64,000 nt of DNA from Flavobacterium sediminilitoris (GCF_023008245.1 NZ_CP090145.1:3658001-3722000); one strand, 5' to 3'; shown: positions 1 through 10,824, counted from the first letter of the stretch. Numbers and translations: made by a program. Notes: a model not told the origin generated them from the letters alone.

Positions 1-2
1 TT

Positions 3-1082
3 GGTCAACCAGACATTAAGACTCCTAAAGTTGCTCTTGATGCAGTAAAAAATGCTAATATAGAAGTTTTAGAATACAGTCATTCTGCTGGTTTTGAAAG
101 TTATAGAAAGAAGCTTTCTGAATACTATAAAAATCAAAATTTACCAATTGACACTCAAGACATTATTATAACAACTGGTGGATCGGAAGCTCTACTTTTC
201 GCTCTTGGTAGTACAATGGATTCTAATGATGAAGTTATAATTCCTGAACCATTCTATGCAAATTATAATGGTTTTGCAGTCTCTTCTGGTGTAAAAGTTG
301 TCCCTGTAATTTCTAATATTGAAACAGGATTTGCTCTTCCTCCTATTGAAGATTTTGAAAAACTTATAACACCAAATACAAAAGCTATTTTAATTTGTAA
401 TCCTGGAAATCCAACAGGATATCTATATTCCGAAGAAGAAATTAATCAATTAGCAGAGATAGTCAAAAAGCATGATCTATTTTTAATTGCTGATGAAGTG
501 TATAGAGAGTTTACTTATGACGGTTACAAACATCATTCTATTATGAATGTTAATGGTCTTGAAAATCATGCTATAATGATTGATTCTGTTTCAAAACGTT
601 TTAGTATGTGTGGTGCAAGAATTGGCTGTATTGTATCTAAAAATAAAGAAGTAATGGCTGCTGCAATGAAATTTGCACAAGCTAGATTAAGTCCCCCTAC
701 TTATGCACAAATTGCAAGTGAAGCAGCATTAGACACTCCACAAAGTTATTTTGATGAAGTTATAACTGAATATAAAGAGCGTAGAGATATTTTAATTTCT
801 GAATTAGAAAAAATTGAAGGTGTACAAGTAGCTACGCCAAAAGGTGCTTTTTATTGTATTGCTAAATTACCTATCTCAAATGCTAATGATTTTGCTCAAT
901 GGCTTTTAGAAACTTATGATTTAAATGGAGAGACTGTTATGGTTGCTCCTGCTGCAGGTTTTTATTCTTCTCCTAATGTTGGTTTAGATGAAGTTAGAAT
1001 TGCGTACGTTTTGAAAAAAGAAGATTTAATCCGTTCTGTACAAATCCTTAAAGAAGCATTATTAGCTTATAAAAATAAATAA
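3..1082 (+). CDS. Pyridoxal-phosphate class I/II aminotransferase, 5' end missing
   Basis: The reading frame is already open at the left edge (it begins GQPDIKTPKV), so the start codon lies outside the window. The visible 359 residues have the fold-type I aminotransferase signature: the N-terminal GQPD motif, the CNPGNPTG substrate/PLP loop, IADEVYREF with the PLP-binding Asp, and SVSKRFSMCGARIG, whose Lys (codon 594-596) should form the Schiff base. The family (aspartate aminotransferase-like, subgroup I) is cytosolic and moves amino groups between amino acids and 2-oxo acids. Substrate cannot be told from sequence. The gene converges on the adhesin gene and the two share a long terminator hairpin. 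Confidence 0.9.
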   Translation, partial: GQPDIKTPKVALDAVKNANIEVLEYSHSAGFESYRKKLSEYYKNQNLPIDTQDIIITTGGSEALLFALGSTMDSNDEVIIPEPFYANYNGFAVSSGVKVVPVISNIETGFALPPIEDFEKLITPNTKAILICNPGNPTGYLYSEEEINQLAEIVKKHDLFLIADEVYREFTYDGYKHHSIMNVNGLENHAIMIDSVSKRFSMCGARIGCIVSKNKEVMAAAMKFAQARLSPPTYAQIASEAALDTPQSYFDEVITEYKERRDILISELEKIEGVQVATPKGAFYCIAKLPISNANDFAQWLLETYDLNGETVMVAPAAGFYSSPNVGLDEVRIAYVLKKEDLIRSVQILKEALLAYKNK

Positions 1083-1105
1083 TATTATCTAACAACTAAA
1101 AAACA

Positions 1106-1164
1106 ATTAGATGATAAAAAAAATAGCCTCACAAATTGTGAGGCTATTTTTTTTATCATCTAAT
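1106..1164. terminator. Bidirectional terminator, 27-bp perfect inverted repeat
   Basis: The arms 1106-1132 and 1138-1164 are perfectly complementary around a 5-nt AAATT loop. The GC-rich core is AATAGCCTCAC, with an A-tract on one side and a T-tract on the other, so it can stop transcription from both strands. It lies between the convergent aminotransferase and adhesin genes. Confidence 0.9.
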
Positions 1165-1175
1165 ATTAAAGAGAA

Positions 1176-4100
1176 TTATCGTTTTAATGAAAAATGCGCT
1201 TTAAATATTTTACTTTGTTGATTTTCTTCATATTCTACAGTAAACCAATAATCTGTTGATGGTAATTGTGCACCATTTAAAGTACCGTCCCATCCTGCTC
1301 CTGAAGGGCTAATTTGCTTAATCAATTTACCATATCGATCAAAGATATAAAGTTTTGTATTAGGTTGATCTTGCAATCCTATGATATTCCAATTATCATT
1401 ATATCCATCTCCATTTGGAGTGAAAAATTTAGGATAATCGATAACTAAAATAGTCTTTTCAAGATAAGTACATCCTTTTTCATCTACTACCGTTAAAGTA
1501 TGTTCTCCTGCACTTACACCTGTAAAAACATTTGATTCTTGAAGATCTTGATCATCTATTTGATATAAGAAACTTCCATTTCCATCAATAACATTTATAG
1601 TTACTGTTGCATTATCTGTAAAAGCATTAGTCACAGTATATGTAAAATCAGTTGCATTATTAATTTCAATAACATTTATAGTATTAGATACATTTGAACA
1701 ACCTGTATTCAAGTTTTGAACTTCTACATAATAATTACCTGCTAATTCTGCTGCATATGTACTTTGATTTGCTCCAGTTATTAACCCTCCATTATAATAC
1801 CAATTAAAATCATAATCTGATGTATTTGGTATACCTGAATCCAGTAAATGATTTTGGAATACTAACCCTGTAGACAATTCAACACAGATTGATCCATCTA
1901 ATAATGCTGGTTGCGGTAATGGATTTACTACTTGAGTATATTCTCTTGGTACTCCTAAACAATCTCCTAATTTTGGAGTAAAAGTATAAACCGCTGTTCC
2001 TGCAATTAAACCTGTTGTAGTTAATACATGATCTATTAAATATGTATTAGATGTTGATACTCCACTAGTAATTCCACCTTCTACAGCTACTCCATTTAAA
2101 ACAACACTCCACTCATATACTACATTAGTATTTCCTGATGATACAGTAACATTTGGTGTTTCTCCACTACAAATATCATTGATTGAACCTGAAAAAGTTA
2201 AATCATCTACAGGAATTGGATTAACTGTTACTGTAATATCAATAACCGTTCCTGAACAAATTCCTAATGTAGGTGTTACATGATACACTACTGTTGATGG
2301 TGTTAAATTCGCAGTAGTCAAAGTATCTGTTATCATTGTACCTGATCCATTACTTAATCCTGATACTGATCCACCAGAAATAACTTCTGAAGTCCAAGTA
2401 AAAGTTGCTGTTGGATATTCATCTGAATACAATTCTATCTGCGTAGTTTCTCCTGAACATATTGAGTCATCTACAATAGTATAGTCTACAGAAGGAATCG
2501 GATTGATTCTAACAGTAAACGTTTGTGTTTGACCAATACAATCTGCAACACCATAAGTTGTAACCACTAAATCTACTGGTTGAGTTTGACCTGCTAATAA
2601 GGTTATATTTTGATTTAAAACTATAGGTCCAACTCCATTTCCTGATATTACTTCATTTATTCCCTGAGAAGAAGCAGTCCAATATATTGTTGCTCCTACT
2701 ACATCTGAAGTAATTGTTACATCCATAGCTTGACCTTCACAAATCTCAGGTGTATTATTAACAATAGTTACTGTAGGGGCAATAGTTACATTTAAAACAC
2801 CACTATCTGATGCTTGTGGTGCACAACCTCCTGTAGTAGTTATACTATAATTATATGTTCCTGAAACTGTTGGTGTTCCATTAATTGTTACAAGATTCGT
2901 TGTAGAATCATAACTATAAACAACACCTGCTGGTAATCCACTAACTGAAACTCCTGTTGCTGTTCCTGAAACTTGATACACTATCGAAGTAATAGCAAAA
3001 TTTTCACAAACAGTTTGGTCTTCAGTTGATATATCTGAATTTAATGATAATGTTGTTGCTGGAAGAATTGTTACTGTCTCTGTAAGATTTAAAACTTGAC
3101 TACATCCTGTAACAACATCAGTAATTGAAGTTAAAGTAATCGTTTGATCTATTGTAGCTCCTGTAACAACCACTGTTGCTGTTCCTGAACCATTTAATAT
3201 AACTGGACTAGCTGGTAATCCTACAACTCCTGTATAACTAACCTGAGCTCCTGGAGTACCTGTTATAGTAAAAATAGCATCTGTATTAGAACATATAGAA
3301 TCATTACCCTCCAATGAAATTAATTGAGGTGTAACATTAATCGTTACTGTAAAACTATTCTCATCTGTACAATTTGGAGTAGTTCCTGTTTCTGCATAAA
3401 TATATAACGTTTGAGTCGTTGTTATTGCATCACCTGCTGATAACATTGTTCCTAATCCTCCTGTTCCTGTATAATAATTCCCAACTGTTAATGCTGGTAA
3501 TACATAACTATCACATGCTGTTACATCTGATGGTGAATCTGCTACTGGTGTAGCATTAATCGTTACTACAAAACTATTCTCATCGGTACAATTTGGAGTA
3601 GTTCCTGTTTCTACATAAACATATACTGTCTGAGTCGTTGTAATAACATCACCTGCTGATAACATTGTTCCTGATCCTCCTGTTCCTGTATAATAATTCC
3701 CAACTGTTAATGCTGGTAATACATAACTATCACATGCTGTTACATCTGATGGTGAATCTGCTACTGGTGTAGTATTAATCGTTACTACAAAACTATTCTC
3801 GTCTGTACAGTTTGGAGTAGTTCCTGTCTCTGCATAAATATATAACGTTTGAGTCGTTGTTATTGCATCACCTGCTGATAACATTGTTCCTGATCCTCCT
3901 GTTCCTGTATAATAATTCCCAACTGTTAATGCTGGTAATACATAACTATCACATGCTGTTACATCTGATGGTGAATCTGCTACTGGTGTAGCATTAATCG
4001 TTACTACAAAACTATTCTCGTCTGTACAGTTTGGAGTAGTTCCTGTTTCTGCATAAACATATACTGTCTGAGTCGTTGTTATTGCATCACCTGCTGATAA

Positions 4101-7100
4101 CATTGTTCCTGATCCTCCTGTTCCTGTATAATAATTCCCAACTGTTAATGCTGGCAATACATAACTATCACACGCTGTTACATCTGATGGCGAATCTGCT
4201 ACTGGTGTAGCATTAATCGTTACTACAAAACTATTCTCGTCTGTACAGTTTGGAGTTCCTCCTGTCTCTGCATAAACATATAACGTTTGAGTCGTTGTTA
4301 TTGCATCACCTGCTGATAACATTGTTCCTGATCCTCCTGTTCCTGTATAATAATTCCCAACTGTTAATGCTGGTAATACATAACTATCACATGCTGTTAC
4401 ATCTGATGGTGAATCTGCTACTGGTGAACCAATCGTCACTGTAAAACTATTCTCATCGGTACAATTTGGAGTCGTTCCTGTTTCTGCATAAACATATAAC
4501 GTTTGAGTCGTTGTAATAACATCACCTGCTGATAACATTGTTCCTGATCCTCCTGTTCCTGTATAATAATTCCCAACTGTTAATGCTGGTAATACATAAT
4601 CATTACATTCTGTTACATCTGATGGCGAATCTGCTACTGGTGTAGCATTAATCGTTACTACAAAACTATTCTCGTCTGTACAGTTTGGAGTTCCTCCTGT
4701 CTCTGCATAAACATATAACGTTTGAGTCGTTGTTATTGCATCACCTGCTGATAACATTGTTCCTGATCCTCCTGTTCCTGTATAATAATTCCCAACTGTT
4801 AATGCTGGCAATACATAACTATCACATGCTGTTACATCTGATGGTGAATCTGCTACTGGTGAACCAATCGTCACTGTAAAACTATTCTCATCGGTACAAT
4901 TTGGAGTCGTTCCTGTTTCTGCATAAACATATAACGTTTGAGTCGTTGTAATAACGTCACCTGCTGATAACATTGTTCCTGATCCTCCTGTTCCTGTATA
5001 ATAATTCCCAACTGTTAATGCTGGTAATACATAATCATTACATTCTGTTACATCTGATGGCGAATCTGCTACTGGTGTAGCATTAATCGTTACTACAAAA
5101 CTATTCTCATCGGTACAATTTGGAGTCGTTCCTGTTTCTGCATAAACATATACTGTCTGAGTCGTTGTTATTGCATCACCTGCTGATAACATTGTTCCTG
5201 ATCCTCCTGTTCCTGTATAATAATTCCCAACTGTTAATGCTGGTAATACATAACTATCACACGCTGTTACATCTGATGGTGAATCTGCTACTGGTGTAGT
5301 GTTAATTGTTACTACAAAACTATTCTCATCTGTACAGTTTGGAGTAGTTCCTGTTTCTGCATAAACATATAACGTTTGAGTCGTTGTTATTGTATCACCT
5401 GCTGATAACATTGTTCCTGACCCTCCTGTTCCTATATAATAATTCCCAACTGTTAATGCTGGTAATACATAACTATCACACGCTGTTACATCTGATGGTG
5501 AATCTGCTACTGGTAATGGATTAACAACTAAATTAAACGTTGTTGTGTAATAAACAGATGGATCTGCAATACTTTCCATTCTAACATAAATCACCTGATT
5601 TGTGCCATTAAATGCTGAAAATGGAGATGCTAAATCTGTATTATTATCAGCTCCCGACTGTGTTGTATGATAAGTAATCGTATAATCTGAAGCGGGGTTT
5701 ATTCCTAAAACCGTAGCGTCTTGGCTTGTTAAATCAAAAATTTCAAAACCATCGTTACTAACATCGTCACACGCAAACATATCATCAGGTTGATTTGCTC
5801 CACAAGGAACGGTAACTAAATTAAACTCTGTAAATGCTGGACATGATAATGCAAAATTTTCTACTCGAACATAAATAATTGTAGGTGGTGACGAATCTAC
5901 ATAAGCAGAAGGAAGCTGAGGAAAACCTGCAACAGCATCTGCTGCACTAGCAAAAAAGTAAACATCATAATCTAATGGATCTAAAGACCCTAAAATTTCA
6001 GGAATATGAGAATTCAAATCAAAATTTTCATCACAACTCTCTAAGTCTGGTACATCTTCAACTATTGCAGGTGCATCTAAAACTTCTATACATTTTACAT
6101 TTGTTGAAACACATCCAAAATTATTTACTACTGTATATGTATAGCAATATGTCCCTGGAGTATCTGATTCTACAGTTATTGTATTTCCATTGATATTTGT
6201 TATAGTTGGATCGGGAGTCCATGAAACAGAAGATGAAGATGGAGTAAATGATAAATTTGAAGGAGCAAGTGCTGGATCAAAATCAATATTCCAAGAAAAA
6301 ATATACCCATTATCAACTGCTAAATTATCTGTAACCTTTATTGTCCAAACTCCATTTAATGGACTGCCTAATAAGGGAGCAAAACCTCCACTTGGAAGAT
6401 ACGTACCTGGAGCAATCGCATTACCTGTTGTAACAGCAACTGTAGGTCCATTTACTAAAGTAGTGGCTCCTGACATTGCAAAACAATAATTAAACCCAAT
6501 TCCTGGATTCACTGATCCATCATCTAGCGCATCTCCTAAATACGTAATACCTCCTCCTGGATATGTATGTAATACTGCTATTTGACCGTTAGGGCTTATT
6601 ATTTCAATTCCTAAATCACCTAGATACGAATGTTCAATGTTCATACAAATACCCGCAATTTGATTAACATCCGTTAATGTTGAAGATGATGGAAAACAAT
6701 CTACAACAATTGATGTTGTATAAGATACTCCGCTTCCATCTGGCAAGAAAGTTTGCCCACTTACAGGTGGGGCACAATCATAAGTAAATGTATTATAGCT
6801 CACATTTGCTGTTATATCCAAAGGAACATCTTTACATGTTTCATCAGATATAGAATAAAACGAAATTTGTGGATCGTCAGAGACTTGTATGATTTGATTT
6901 ATAAAATTTGCATTTCTACAATCTAAAGGATCATTAACTACTAAGTTAACACGGTACACACCAGGTGTTCCAAATACATGACTAACATTTTGTCCTGTAG
7001 CAGTAGTCCCATCATCAAAATCCCAAGTATAAACAGCTCCAGCACTAGATGTAGAAAACGTTGCTGAACCTGAAAAATCAACAGATTGCCCTGCACAAAT

Positions 7101-7589
7101 TTTAATAATATTATCTGTATCTGCCGTAGGTGTTGTACTATCTAAATTAGCAACAATATTTTGACATGGAGTCACACAAGAAATACCTGCACTCCATCCA
7201 GATGCTGTAGTTACCGCATCTGATGTAAATACAAAAGTTATACATCCAGAAGTATTCGTTCCTGTAGGCTGTATAACAGTTGGTAAATCTGTACCTGTAA
7301 GCTCCATTAGAAGAGGTGCTGCGGTTGAATCTCCATCATAAACATAAAGGAAATCCACATTTTCTTCCAGATTAAAACTTGTAAAAACAAATCTAATAAT
7401 ACTACCAGCAGTTGATGGACAGAATGTCTTTGTAAAAGTTGAATTATTAGAGTAATCCCCTGTATTTCCTCCTGAATCAAAAAATGTTCCAGCACAAGTA
7501 TTAACTGGAGCATTTGACATATTATAATTTTGAGAAAAACAAAAAAGAGAACTAAAAAACAATAATATATATGTAATTTTAATTTTCAT
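1176..7589 (-). CDS. Giant secreted multidomain adhesin-like protein with T9SS type B sorting domain
   Basis: About 2137 residues. I chose the ATG at 7589 (MKIKITYILLFF...FCFSQ, a good signal peptide) over an in-frame TTG three codons upstream that overlaps the previous stop. Visible order: signal peptide; a CUB-like domain (about 20-140); a PKD-like domain (YTWDFDDGT); a proprotein convertase P-like domain (IEHSYLGDLGIEIISP to GVWTIKVTD); Ig/PKD-like segments; ten near-identical repeats of about 72 residues; further PKD-like segments; and a C-terminal gliding-motility (CHU_C) sorting domain with FFTPNGDGYNDNW and YDRYGKLI-type motifs. Such proteins are exported by the type IX system and anchored at the cell surface. 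Adhesion is inference. The gene is probably co-transcribed with the small secreted protein upstream. Confidence 0.93.
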   Translation of the reverse strand: MKIKITYILLFFSSLFCFSQNYNMSNAPVNTCAGTFFDSGGNTGDYSNNSTFTKTFCPSTAGSIIRFVFTSFNLEENVDFLYVYDGDSTAAPLLMELTGTDLPTVIQPTGTNTSGCITFVFTSDAVTTASGWSAGISCVTPCQNIVANLDSTTPTADTDNIIKICAGQSVDFSGSATFSTSSAGAVYTWDFDDGTTATGQNVSHVFGTPGVYRVNLVVNDPLDCRNANFINQIIQVSDDPQISFYSISDETCKDVPLDITANVSYNTFTYDCAPPVSGQTFLPDGSGVSYTTSIVVDCFPSSSTLTDVNQIAGICMNIEHSYLGDLGIEIISPNGQIAVLHTYPGGGITYLGDALDDGSVNPGIGFNYCFAMSGATTLVNGPTVAVTTGNAIAPGTYLPSGGFAPLLGSPLNGVWTIKVTDNLAVDNGYIFSWNIDFDPALAPSNLSFTPSSSSVSWTPDPTITNINGNTITVESDTPGTYCYTYTVVNNFGCVSTNVKCIEVLDAPAIVEDVPDLESCDENFDLNSHIPEILGSLDPLDYDVYFFASAADAVAGFPQLPSAYVDSSPPTIIYVRVENFALSCPAFTEFNLVTVPCGANQPDDMFACDDVSNDGFEIFDLTSQDATVLGINPASDYTITYHTTQSGADNNTDLASPFSAFNGTNQVIYVRMESIADPSVYYTTTFNLVVNPLPVADSPSDVTACDSYVLPALTVGNYYIGTGGSGTMLSAGDTITTTQTLYVYAETGTTPNCTDENSFVVTINTTPVADSPSDVTACDSYVLPALTVGNYYTGTGGSGTMLSAGDAITTTQTVYVYAETGTTPNCTDENSFVVTINATPVADSPSDVTECNDYVLPALTVGNYYTGTGGSGTMLSAGDVITTTQTLYVYAETGTTPNCTDENSFTVTIGSPVADSPSDVTACDSYVLPALTVGNYYTGTGGSGTMLSAGDAITTTQTLYVYAETGGTPNCTDENSFVVTINATPVADSPSDVTECNDYVLPALTVGNYYTGTGGSGTMLSAGDVITTTQTLYVYAETGTTPNCTDENSFTVTIGSPVADSPSDVTACDSYVLPALTVGNYYTGTGGSGTMLSAGDAITTTQTLYVYAETGGTPNCTDENSFVVTINATPVADSPSDVTACDSYVLPALTVGNYYTGTGGSGTMLSAGDAITTTQTVYVYAETGTTPNCTDENSFVVTINATPVADSPSDVTACDSYVLPALTVGNYYTGTGGSGTMLSAGDAITTTQTLYIYAETGTTPNCTDENSFVVTINTTPVADSPSDVTACDSYVLPALTVGNYYTGTGGSGTMLSAGDVITTTQTVYVYVETGTTPNCTDENSFVVTINATPVADSPSDVTACDSYVLPALTVGNYYTGTGGLGTMLSAGDAITTTQTLYIYAETGTTPNCTDENSFTVTINVTPQLISLEGNDSICSNTDAIFTITGTPGAQVSYTGVVGLPASPVILNGSGTATVVVTGATIDQTITLTSITDVVTGCSQVLNLTETVTILPATTLSLNSDISTEDQTVCENFAITSIVYQVSGTATGVSVSGLPAGVVYSYDSTTNLVTINGTPTVSGTYNYSITTTGGCAPQASDSGVLNVTIAPTVTIVNNTPEICEGQAMDVTITSDVVGATIYWTASSQGINEVISGNGVGPIVLNQNITLLAGQTQPVDLVVTTYGVADCIGQTQTFTVRINPIPSVDYTIVDDSICSGETTQIELYSDEYPTATFTWTSEVISGGSVSGLSNGSGTMITDTLTTANLTPSTVVYHVTPTLGICSGTVIDITVTVNPIPVDDLTFSGSINDICSGETPNVTVSSGNTNVVYEWSVVLNGVAVEGGITSGVSTSNTYLIDHVLTTTGLIAGTAVYTFTPKLGDCLGVPREYTQVVNPLPQPALLDGSICVELSTGLVFQNHLLDSGIPNTSDYDFNWYYNGGLITGANQSTYAAELAGNYYVEVQNLNTGCSNVSNTINVIEINNATDFTYTVTNAFTDNATVTINVIDGNGSFLYQIDDQDLQESNVFTGVSAGEHTLTVVDEKGCTYLEKTILVIDYPKFFTPNGDGYNDNWNIIGLQDQPNTKLYIFDRYGKLIKQISPSGAGWDGTLNGAQLPSTDYWFTVEYEENQQSKIFKAHFSLKR
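3330..5516. repeat. Ten tandem repeats of about 72 codons inside the adhesin gene
   Basis: Each unit runs PVADSPSDVTACDSYVLPAL ... TPNCTDENSFVVTIN, 216-219 bp long. Units differ by only a few residues. In protein order, units 3 plus 4 (ECNDY then ACDSY, with GGTPN) are repeated as units 5 plus 6, giving two nearly identical 435-bp blocks (about 4206-4640 and 4641-5075). This implies recent unequal recombination or slippage. Confidence 0.93.
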
Positions 7590-7594
7590 AAGAA

Positions 7595-7996
7595 TCAATT
7601 TTGTGAGTTAATAACTATTAGCCAATCTGTTTTATCAATTCTATACACAATAGTTCTTGAAGAGAAAAATTTCAAATTATATTTAAAAATATTAAAGGTA
7701 TTAATATCAAAAGTAGAATCTCTTTTTAATGATTTATTGAACTTATCAAAAAGTTTAGCTTTAGATAATAATACAAATTTTTCACCCTTTTCTCTTGGAG
7801 TTTGTACAAACTGTATTCTTTCAATTAGTTTATTAACACTCTTTTTTCTATGAATATTATTTAAATATTCACTTTCGTAATGATTAGCGTATACTTCTTT
7901 AAGCATCTCTTGATTAAAATAATCTTTATAATAAATCTTCTCTTGCGCCATAGCAGAAAGACTTAAAATAAAAATAAAAACTAAATATTTTTTCAT
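7595..7996 (-). CDS. Small secreted protein of unknown function
   Basis: 133 residues starting MKKYLVFIFILSLSAMAQ, a typical signal peptide ending AMAQ, followed by a basic, Tyr/Lys/Phe-rich mature part without recognisable motifs. Its stop lies 5 nt before the chosen adhesin ATG, so the two form an operon. Small genes directly upstream of large CHU_C proteins sometimes encode export or surface partners, but nothing in this sequence proves that. Function unknown. Confidence 0.75.
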   Translation of the reverse strand: MKKYLVFIFILSLSAMAQEKIYYKDYFNQEMLKEVYANHYESEYLNNIHRKKSVNKLIERIQFVQTPREKGEKFVLLSKAKLFDKFNKSLKRDSTFDINTFNIFKYNLKFFSSRTIVYRIDKTDWLIVINSQN

Positions 7997-8113
7997 TATT
8001 TGTAATTATATTGTTAATTTATAATAGCTAGTGACAAATTTAACAAAATATTAATTCTACGCTAATATTTTTCTAATAATTATTATTATTCCTTTTATTT
8101 TAACATAATTAAT

Positions 8114-8121
8114 TATCTTTG
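8114..8121 (+). promoter_or_regulatory. Bacteroidota -7 promoter element (TATCTTTG) of folE
   Basis: TATCTTTG matches the flavobacterial consensus TAnnTTTG. It lies about 40 nt upstream of the folE ATG in a very AT-rich gap. No clear TTG -33 box sits at the usual distance. Confidence 0.6.
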
Positions 8122-8160
8122 CACTTCAAAAAAATTACATATAATTCATATCAATTATAA

Positions 8161-8832
8161 ATGATTAACACAGATAATTTTCAAGACGAAATAGGAGAAA
8201 ACCACATTGCAACAAATGCAGAAACTCCTCTAAGAGAAGATGCTTTCAACCTAACTGATGATGAAAAAATCGAAAGCATAAAAAAAGATGTAGAAAACAT
8301 CTTGACAACACTTGGTATGGATCTTACAGATGATAGTTTAAAAGGAACACCAAATAGAGTTGCAAAAATGTTTGTAAAAGAAATTTTTGGTGGATTAAAC
8401 CCAAATAAAAAACCAAGTTCTTCAACATTTGACAATAAATATAAATACAACGAAATGCTTGTTGAAAAAAACATTGTTGTTTATTCAACTTGTGAACATC
8501 ATTTATTACCAATAGTAGGTAGAGCTCACGTTGCTTATATTTCAAACGGCACTGTTGTAGGACTTTCTAAAATGAATAGAATTGTTGACTATTTTGCAAA
8601 AAGACCTCAAGTACAAGAACGCCTAACTATCCAAATTGTTCAAGAATTACAAAGAGTATTAGGTACAGAAGATGTAGCGTGTGTTATTGATGCAAAACAT
8701 CTATGTGTAAATTCTAGAGGAATTAAAGATATTGAAAGTAGTACTGTAACTGCTGAATTTGGCGGAAAATTTAAAGAAGACAAAACAAGAAGAGAATTTT
8801 TAGATTATATTAAATTAGATACACAATTTTAA
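8161..8832 (+). CDS. folE: GTP cyclohydrolase I
   Basis: 223 residues, normal family length. The enzyme converts GTP to 7,8-dihydroneopterin triphosphate, the first step of folate and pterin synthesis, in the cytosol as a decamer. Zinc ligands are visible as C111 and H114 in TCEHHLLP and C182 in HLCVNSRG. The conserved GLSKMNRIVDYFAKRPQVQE substrate segment and KGTPNRVAKM are present. The roughly 45-residue N-terminus is acidic and variable, as is common. The gene stands upstream of cysS on the same strand with a 90-nt gap. Confidence 0.97.
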   Translation: MINTDNFQDEIGENHIATNAETPLREDAFNLTDDEKIESIKKDVENILTTLGMDLTDDSLKGTPNRVAKMFVKEIFGGLNPNKKPSSSTFDNKYKYNEMLVEKNIVVYSTCEHHLLPIVGRAHVAYISNGTVVGLSKMNRIVDYFAKRPQVQERLTIQIVQELQRVLGTEDVACVIDAKHLCVNSRGIKDIESSTVTAEFGGKFKEDKTRREFLDYIKLDTQF

Positions 8833-8921
8833 AATTTTCTTATAAAGCGATTAACTTCCCTTTTTTATAAATTATACTTAAAGTAAAAACGTGTAAAATT
8901 TCAGAACAAACAATAAACAAT

Positions 8922-10418
8922 ATGCAATTATATAAAAACCAAAGCCTAAAAATTTACAACACCTCTACTGGTGAAAAAGAAACTTTCAAACCTATCCATG
9001 AAGGACATATAGGAATGTACGTTTGTGGGCCTACAGTTTATAGTAATGTACATCTTGGTAATGTGAGAACTTTTATGAGTTTTGATGTTATCTACAGATA
9101 CCTTAAGCATATTGGTTATCAAGTTCGATATGTAAGAAACATAACAGACGCAGGACACTTAACTGATGATGGCAATGTTGATAATGATCGTTTTGTAAAA
9201 CAATCGCGACTTGAAAAGTTAGAACCTATGGAAGTGGTTCAGAAATATACTGTAGATTTCCATAATGTTTTAAATCTTTTCAATTTTCTTCCTCCAAATA
9301 TAGAACCTACTGCAACAGGACATATCATAGAACAGATTGAATTAATTGAAAAATTAGTTAATACTGGTTTTGCTTATGAAAGTAAAGGTTCTGTTTATTT
9401 TGACGTTTTAGAATACAATAAAAGAGGTTTAAATTATGGAGAATTAAGCAATCGTAATATAGAAGAGCTATTTTCAAATACACGTGATTTAGACGGACAA
9501 AGTGAAAAGAAAAACCCACAAGATTTTGCGTTGTGGAAAAATGCTTCTCCTGCACATATCATGAGATGGAACTCTCCTTGGGGAGAAGGATTCCCTGGTT
9601 GGCATTTAGAATGTACAGCAATGAGTACAAAATATCTAGGCGAAAAATTTGATATACACGGAGGTGGAATGGATTTAAAATTTCCTCATCATGAATGTGA
9701 AGTCGCACAAGGAAAAGCATGCAACGGAGAATCTCCTGTTAATTATTGGATGCATACAAATATGCTTACTATGAATGGTTTGCGAATGAGCAAGTCTACA
9801 GGTAATTATATTTTACCAATGGAATTAATAGAAGGTAAGAATAATTTTTTTGAGAAAGCATTCAGCCCTAGTGTTGTTCGTTTTTCATTTTTACAAGCAC
9901 ATTATAGAAGTGTATTAGATATTTCTAATGCCGCAATGGTAGCAAGTGAAAAAGGATTTAATCGTTTTGTTGAAGGACTAAAAATAGCTAAATCATTAGA
10001 ATCAAGTGATACTTCTTCATTAGACATTACAAAATGGAGAGAGAGTTGCTATGATGCAATGAACGATGATTTTAACACTCCTATATTATTAGCACAGCTA
10101 TTTGAAGGTATCCGTTTTATTAATTTAGTTCACGATAAAAAAGAATCATTAACACAATCTGATATTGATTTACTAACCAATACTATTTATACCTTTTTAA
10201 CTGATGTTTTAGGGATTAAAATAGAAGAAAATTACGATTCTAATACTTCTAACCTTAATTCAAAACTTGATGGTGTCGTAAATATGCTAATTGAAATGAG
10301 AAATGAAGCTAGAGCAAATAAAAATTGGGCTTTGTCAGATGAAATTCGAGACAAATTATTAGCACTAGGAATACAGTTAAAAGATGGCAAAGAAGGAACT
10401 GGATTCAGTGTTAATTAA
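8922..10418 (+). CDS. cysS: Cysteinyl-tRNA synthetase
   Basis: 498 residues. The class Ia synthetase charges tRNA-Cys. The HIGH-type motif is HLGN (residues 44-47) after CGPTVYSNV, and KMSKS appears as RMSKS (288-292) followed by TGNYI. The zinc-site residues (CGPT near the start, then WHLECTAMS and HHECEVAQ) are in place. The C-terminal anticodon-binding helical domain ends in [20 protein letters not shown], typical for CysS. Complete. Confidence 0.98.
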   Translation: MQLYKNQSLKIYNTSTGEKETFKPIHEGHIGMYVCGPTVYSNVHLGNVRTFMSFDVIYRYLKHIGYQVRYVRNITDAGHLTDDGNVDNDRFVKQSRLEKLEPMEVVQKYTVDFHNVLNLFNFLPPNIEPTATGHIIEQIELIEKLVNTGFAYESKGSVYFDVLEYNKRGLNYGELSNRNIEELFSNTRDLDGQSEKKNPQDFALWKNASPAHIMRWNSPWGEGFPGWHLECTAMSTKYLGEKFDIHGGGMDLKFPHHECEVAQGKACNGESPVNYWMHTNMLTMNGLRMSKSTGNYILPMELIEGKNNFFEKAFSPSVVRFSFLQAHYRSVLDISNAAMVASEKGFNRFVEGLKIAKSLESSDTSSLDITKWRESCYDAMNDDFNTPILLAQLFEGIRFINLVHDKKESLTQSDIDLLTNTIYTFLTDVLGIKIEENYDSNTSNLNSKLDGVVNMLIEMRNEARANKNWALSDEIRDKLLALGIQLKDGKEGTGFSVN

Positions 10419-10445
10419 TACAATTTATAAGTAAAAAACACAAAA

Positions 10446-10676
10446 CTGAAAAAAATATTCAAAACATTAGCTTTCCCTTTTATCCTCTTGGTTCGGTTTT
10501 ACCAAGTGGCTATTTCTCCATATACACCTGCAACTTGTAGATTTGAACCAACTTGTTCACATTATACAATTGAAGCTTTACAAAAACATGGAATTTTCAA
10601 AGGTGGTTGGTTATCTATTAAAAGGATTTTAAGTTGCCATCCTTGGGGAAAAAGCGGTTATGATCCTGTTCCTTAA
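10446..10676 (+). CDS. yidD: Membrane protein insertion efficiency factor YidD, probable CTG start
   Basis: The core [33 protein letters not shown], then [17 protein letters not shown], is diagnostic of YidD, a small inner-membrane-associated protein that assists YidC/Sec membrane insertion. The first standard start codon is TTG at 10488, which would delete the conserved N-terminal segment and leave 62 residues. In frame, a CTG at 10446 gives [20 protein letters not shown], restoring the amphipathic N-terminus and about 77 residues. An in-frame TAA at 10428 limits any earlier start. I prefer CTG by family comparison; TTG remains possible. Confidence 0.85.
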   Translation: MKKIFKTLAFPFILLVRFYQVAISPYTPATCRFEPTCSHYTIEALQKHGIFKGGWLSIKRILSCHPWGKSGYDPVP

Positions 10677-10824
10677 AGCAGGGCATTGAGTTAAACCTTA
10701 TAAGTAATAATTCAAGAACATTAACCTTGAACCAATTTTTACTTTAATCTAAAAGTTTATTTTTTTTTAACATCTATACCAATAATAATAATTATTTTTA
10801 ACCCTTAATACTAAAATCAATAAT

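Noticed and set aside
4250..4879. Two identical-looking 64-codon plus-strand open frames
   Set aside because: They are antisense shadows of the tandem repeats in the adhesin gene; their likeness reflects the repeats, not duplicate genes.
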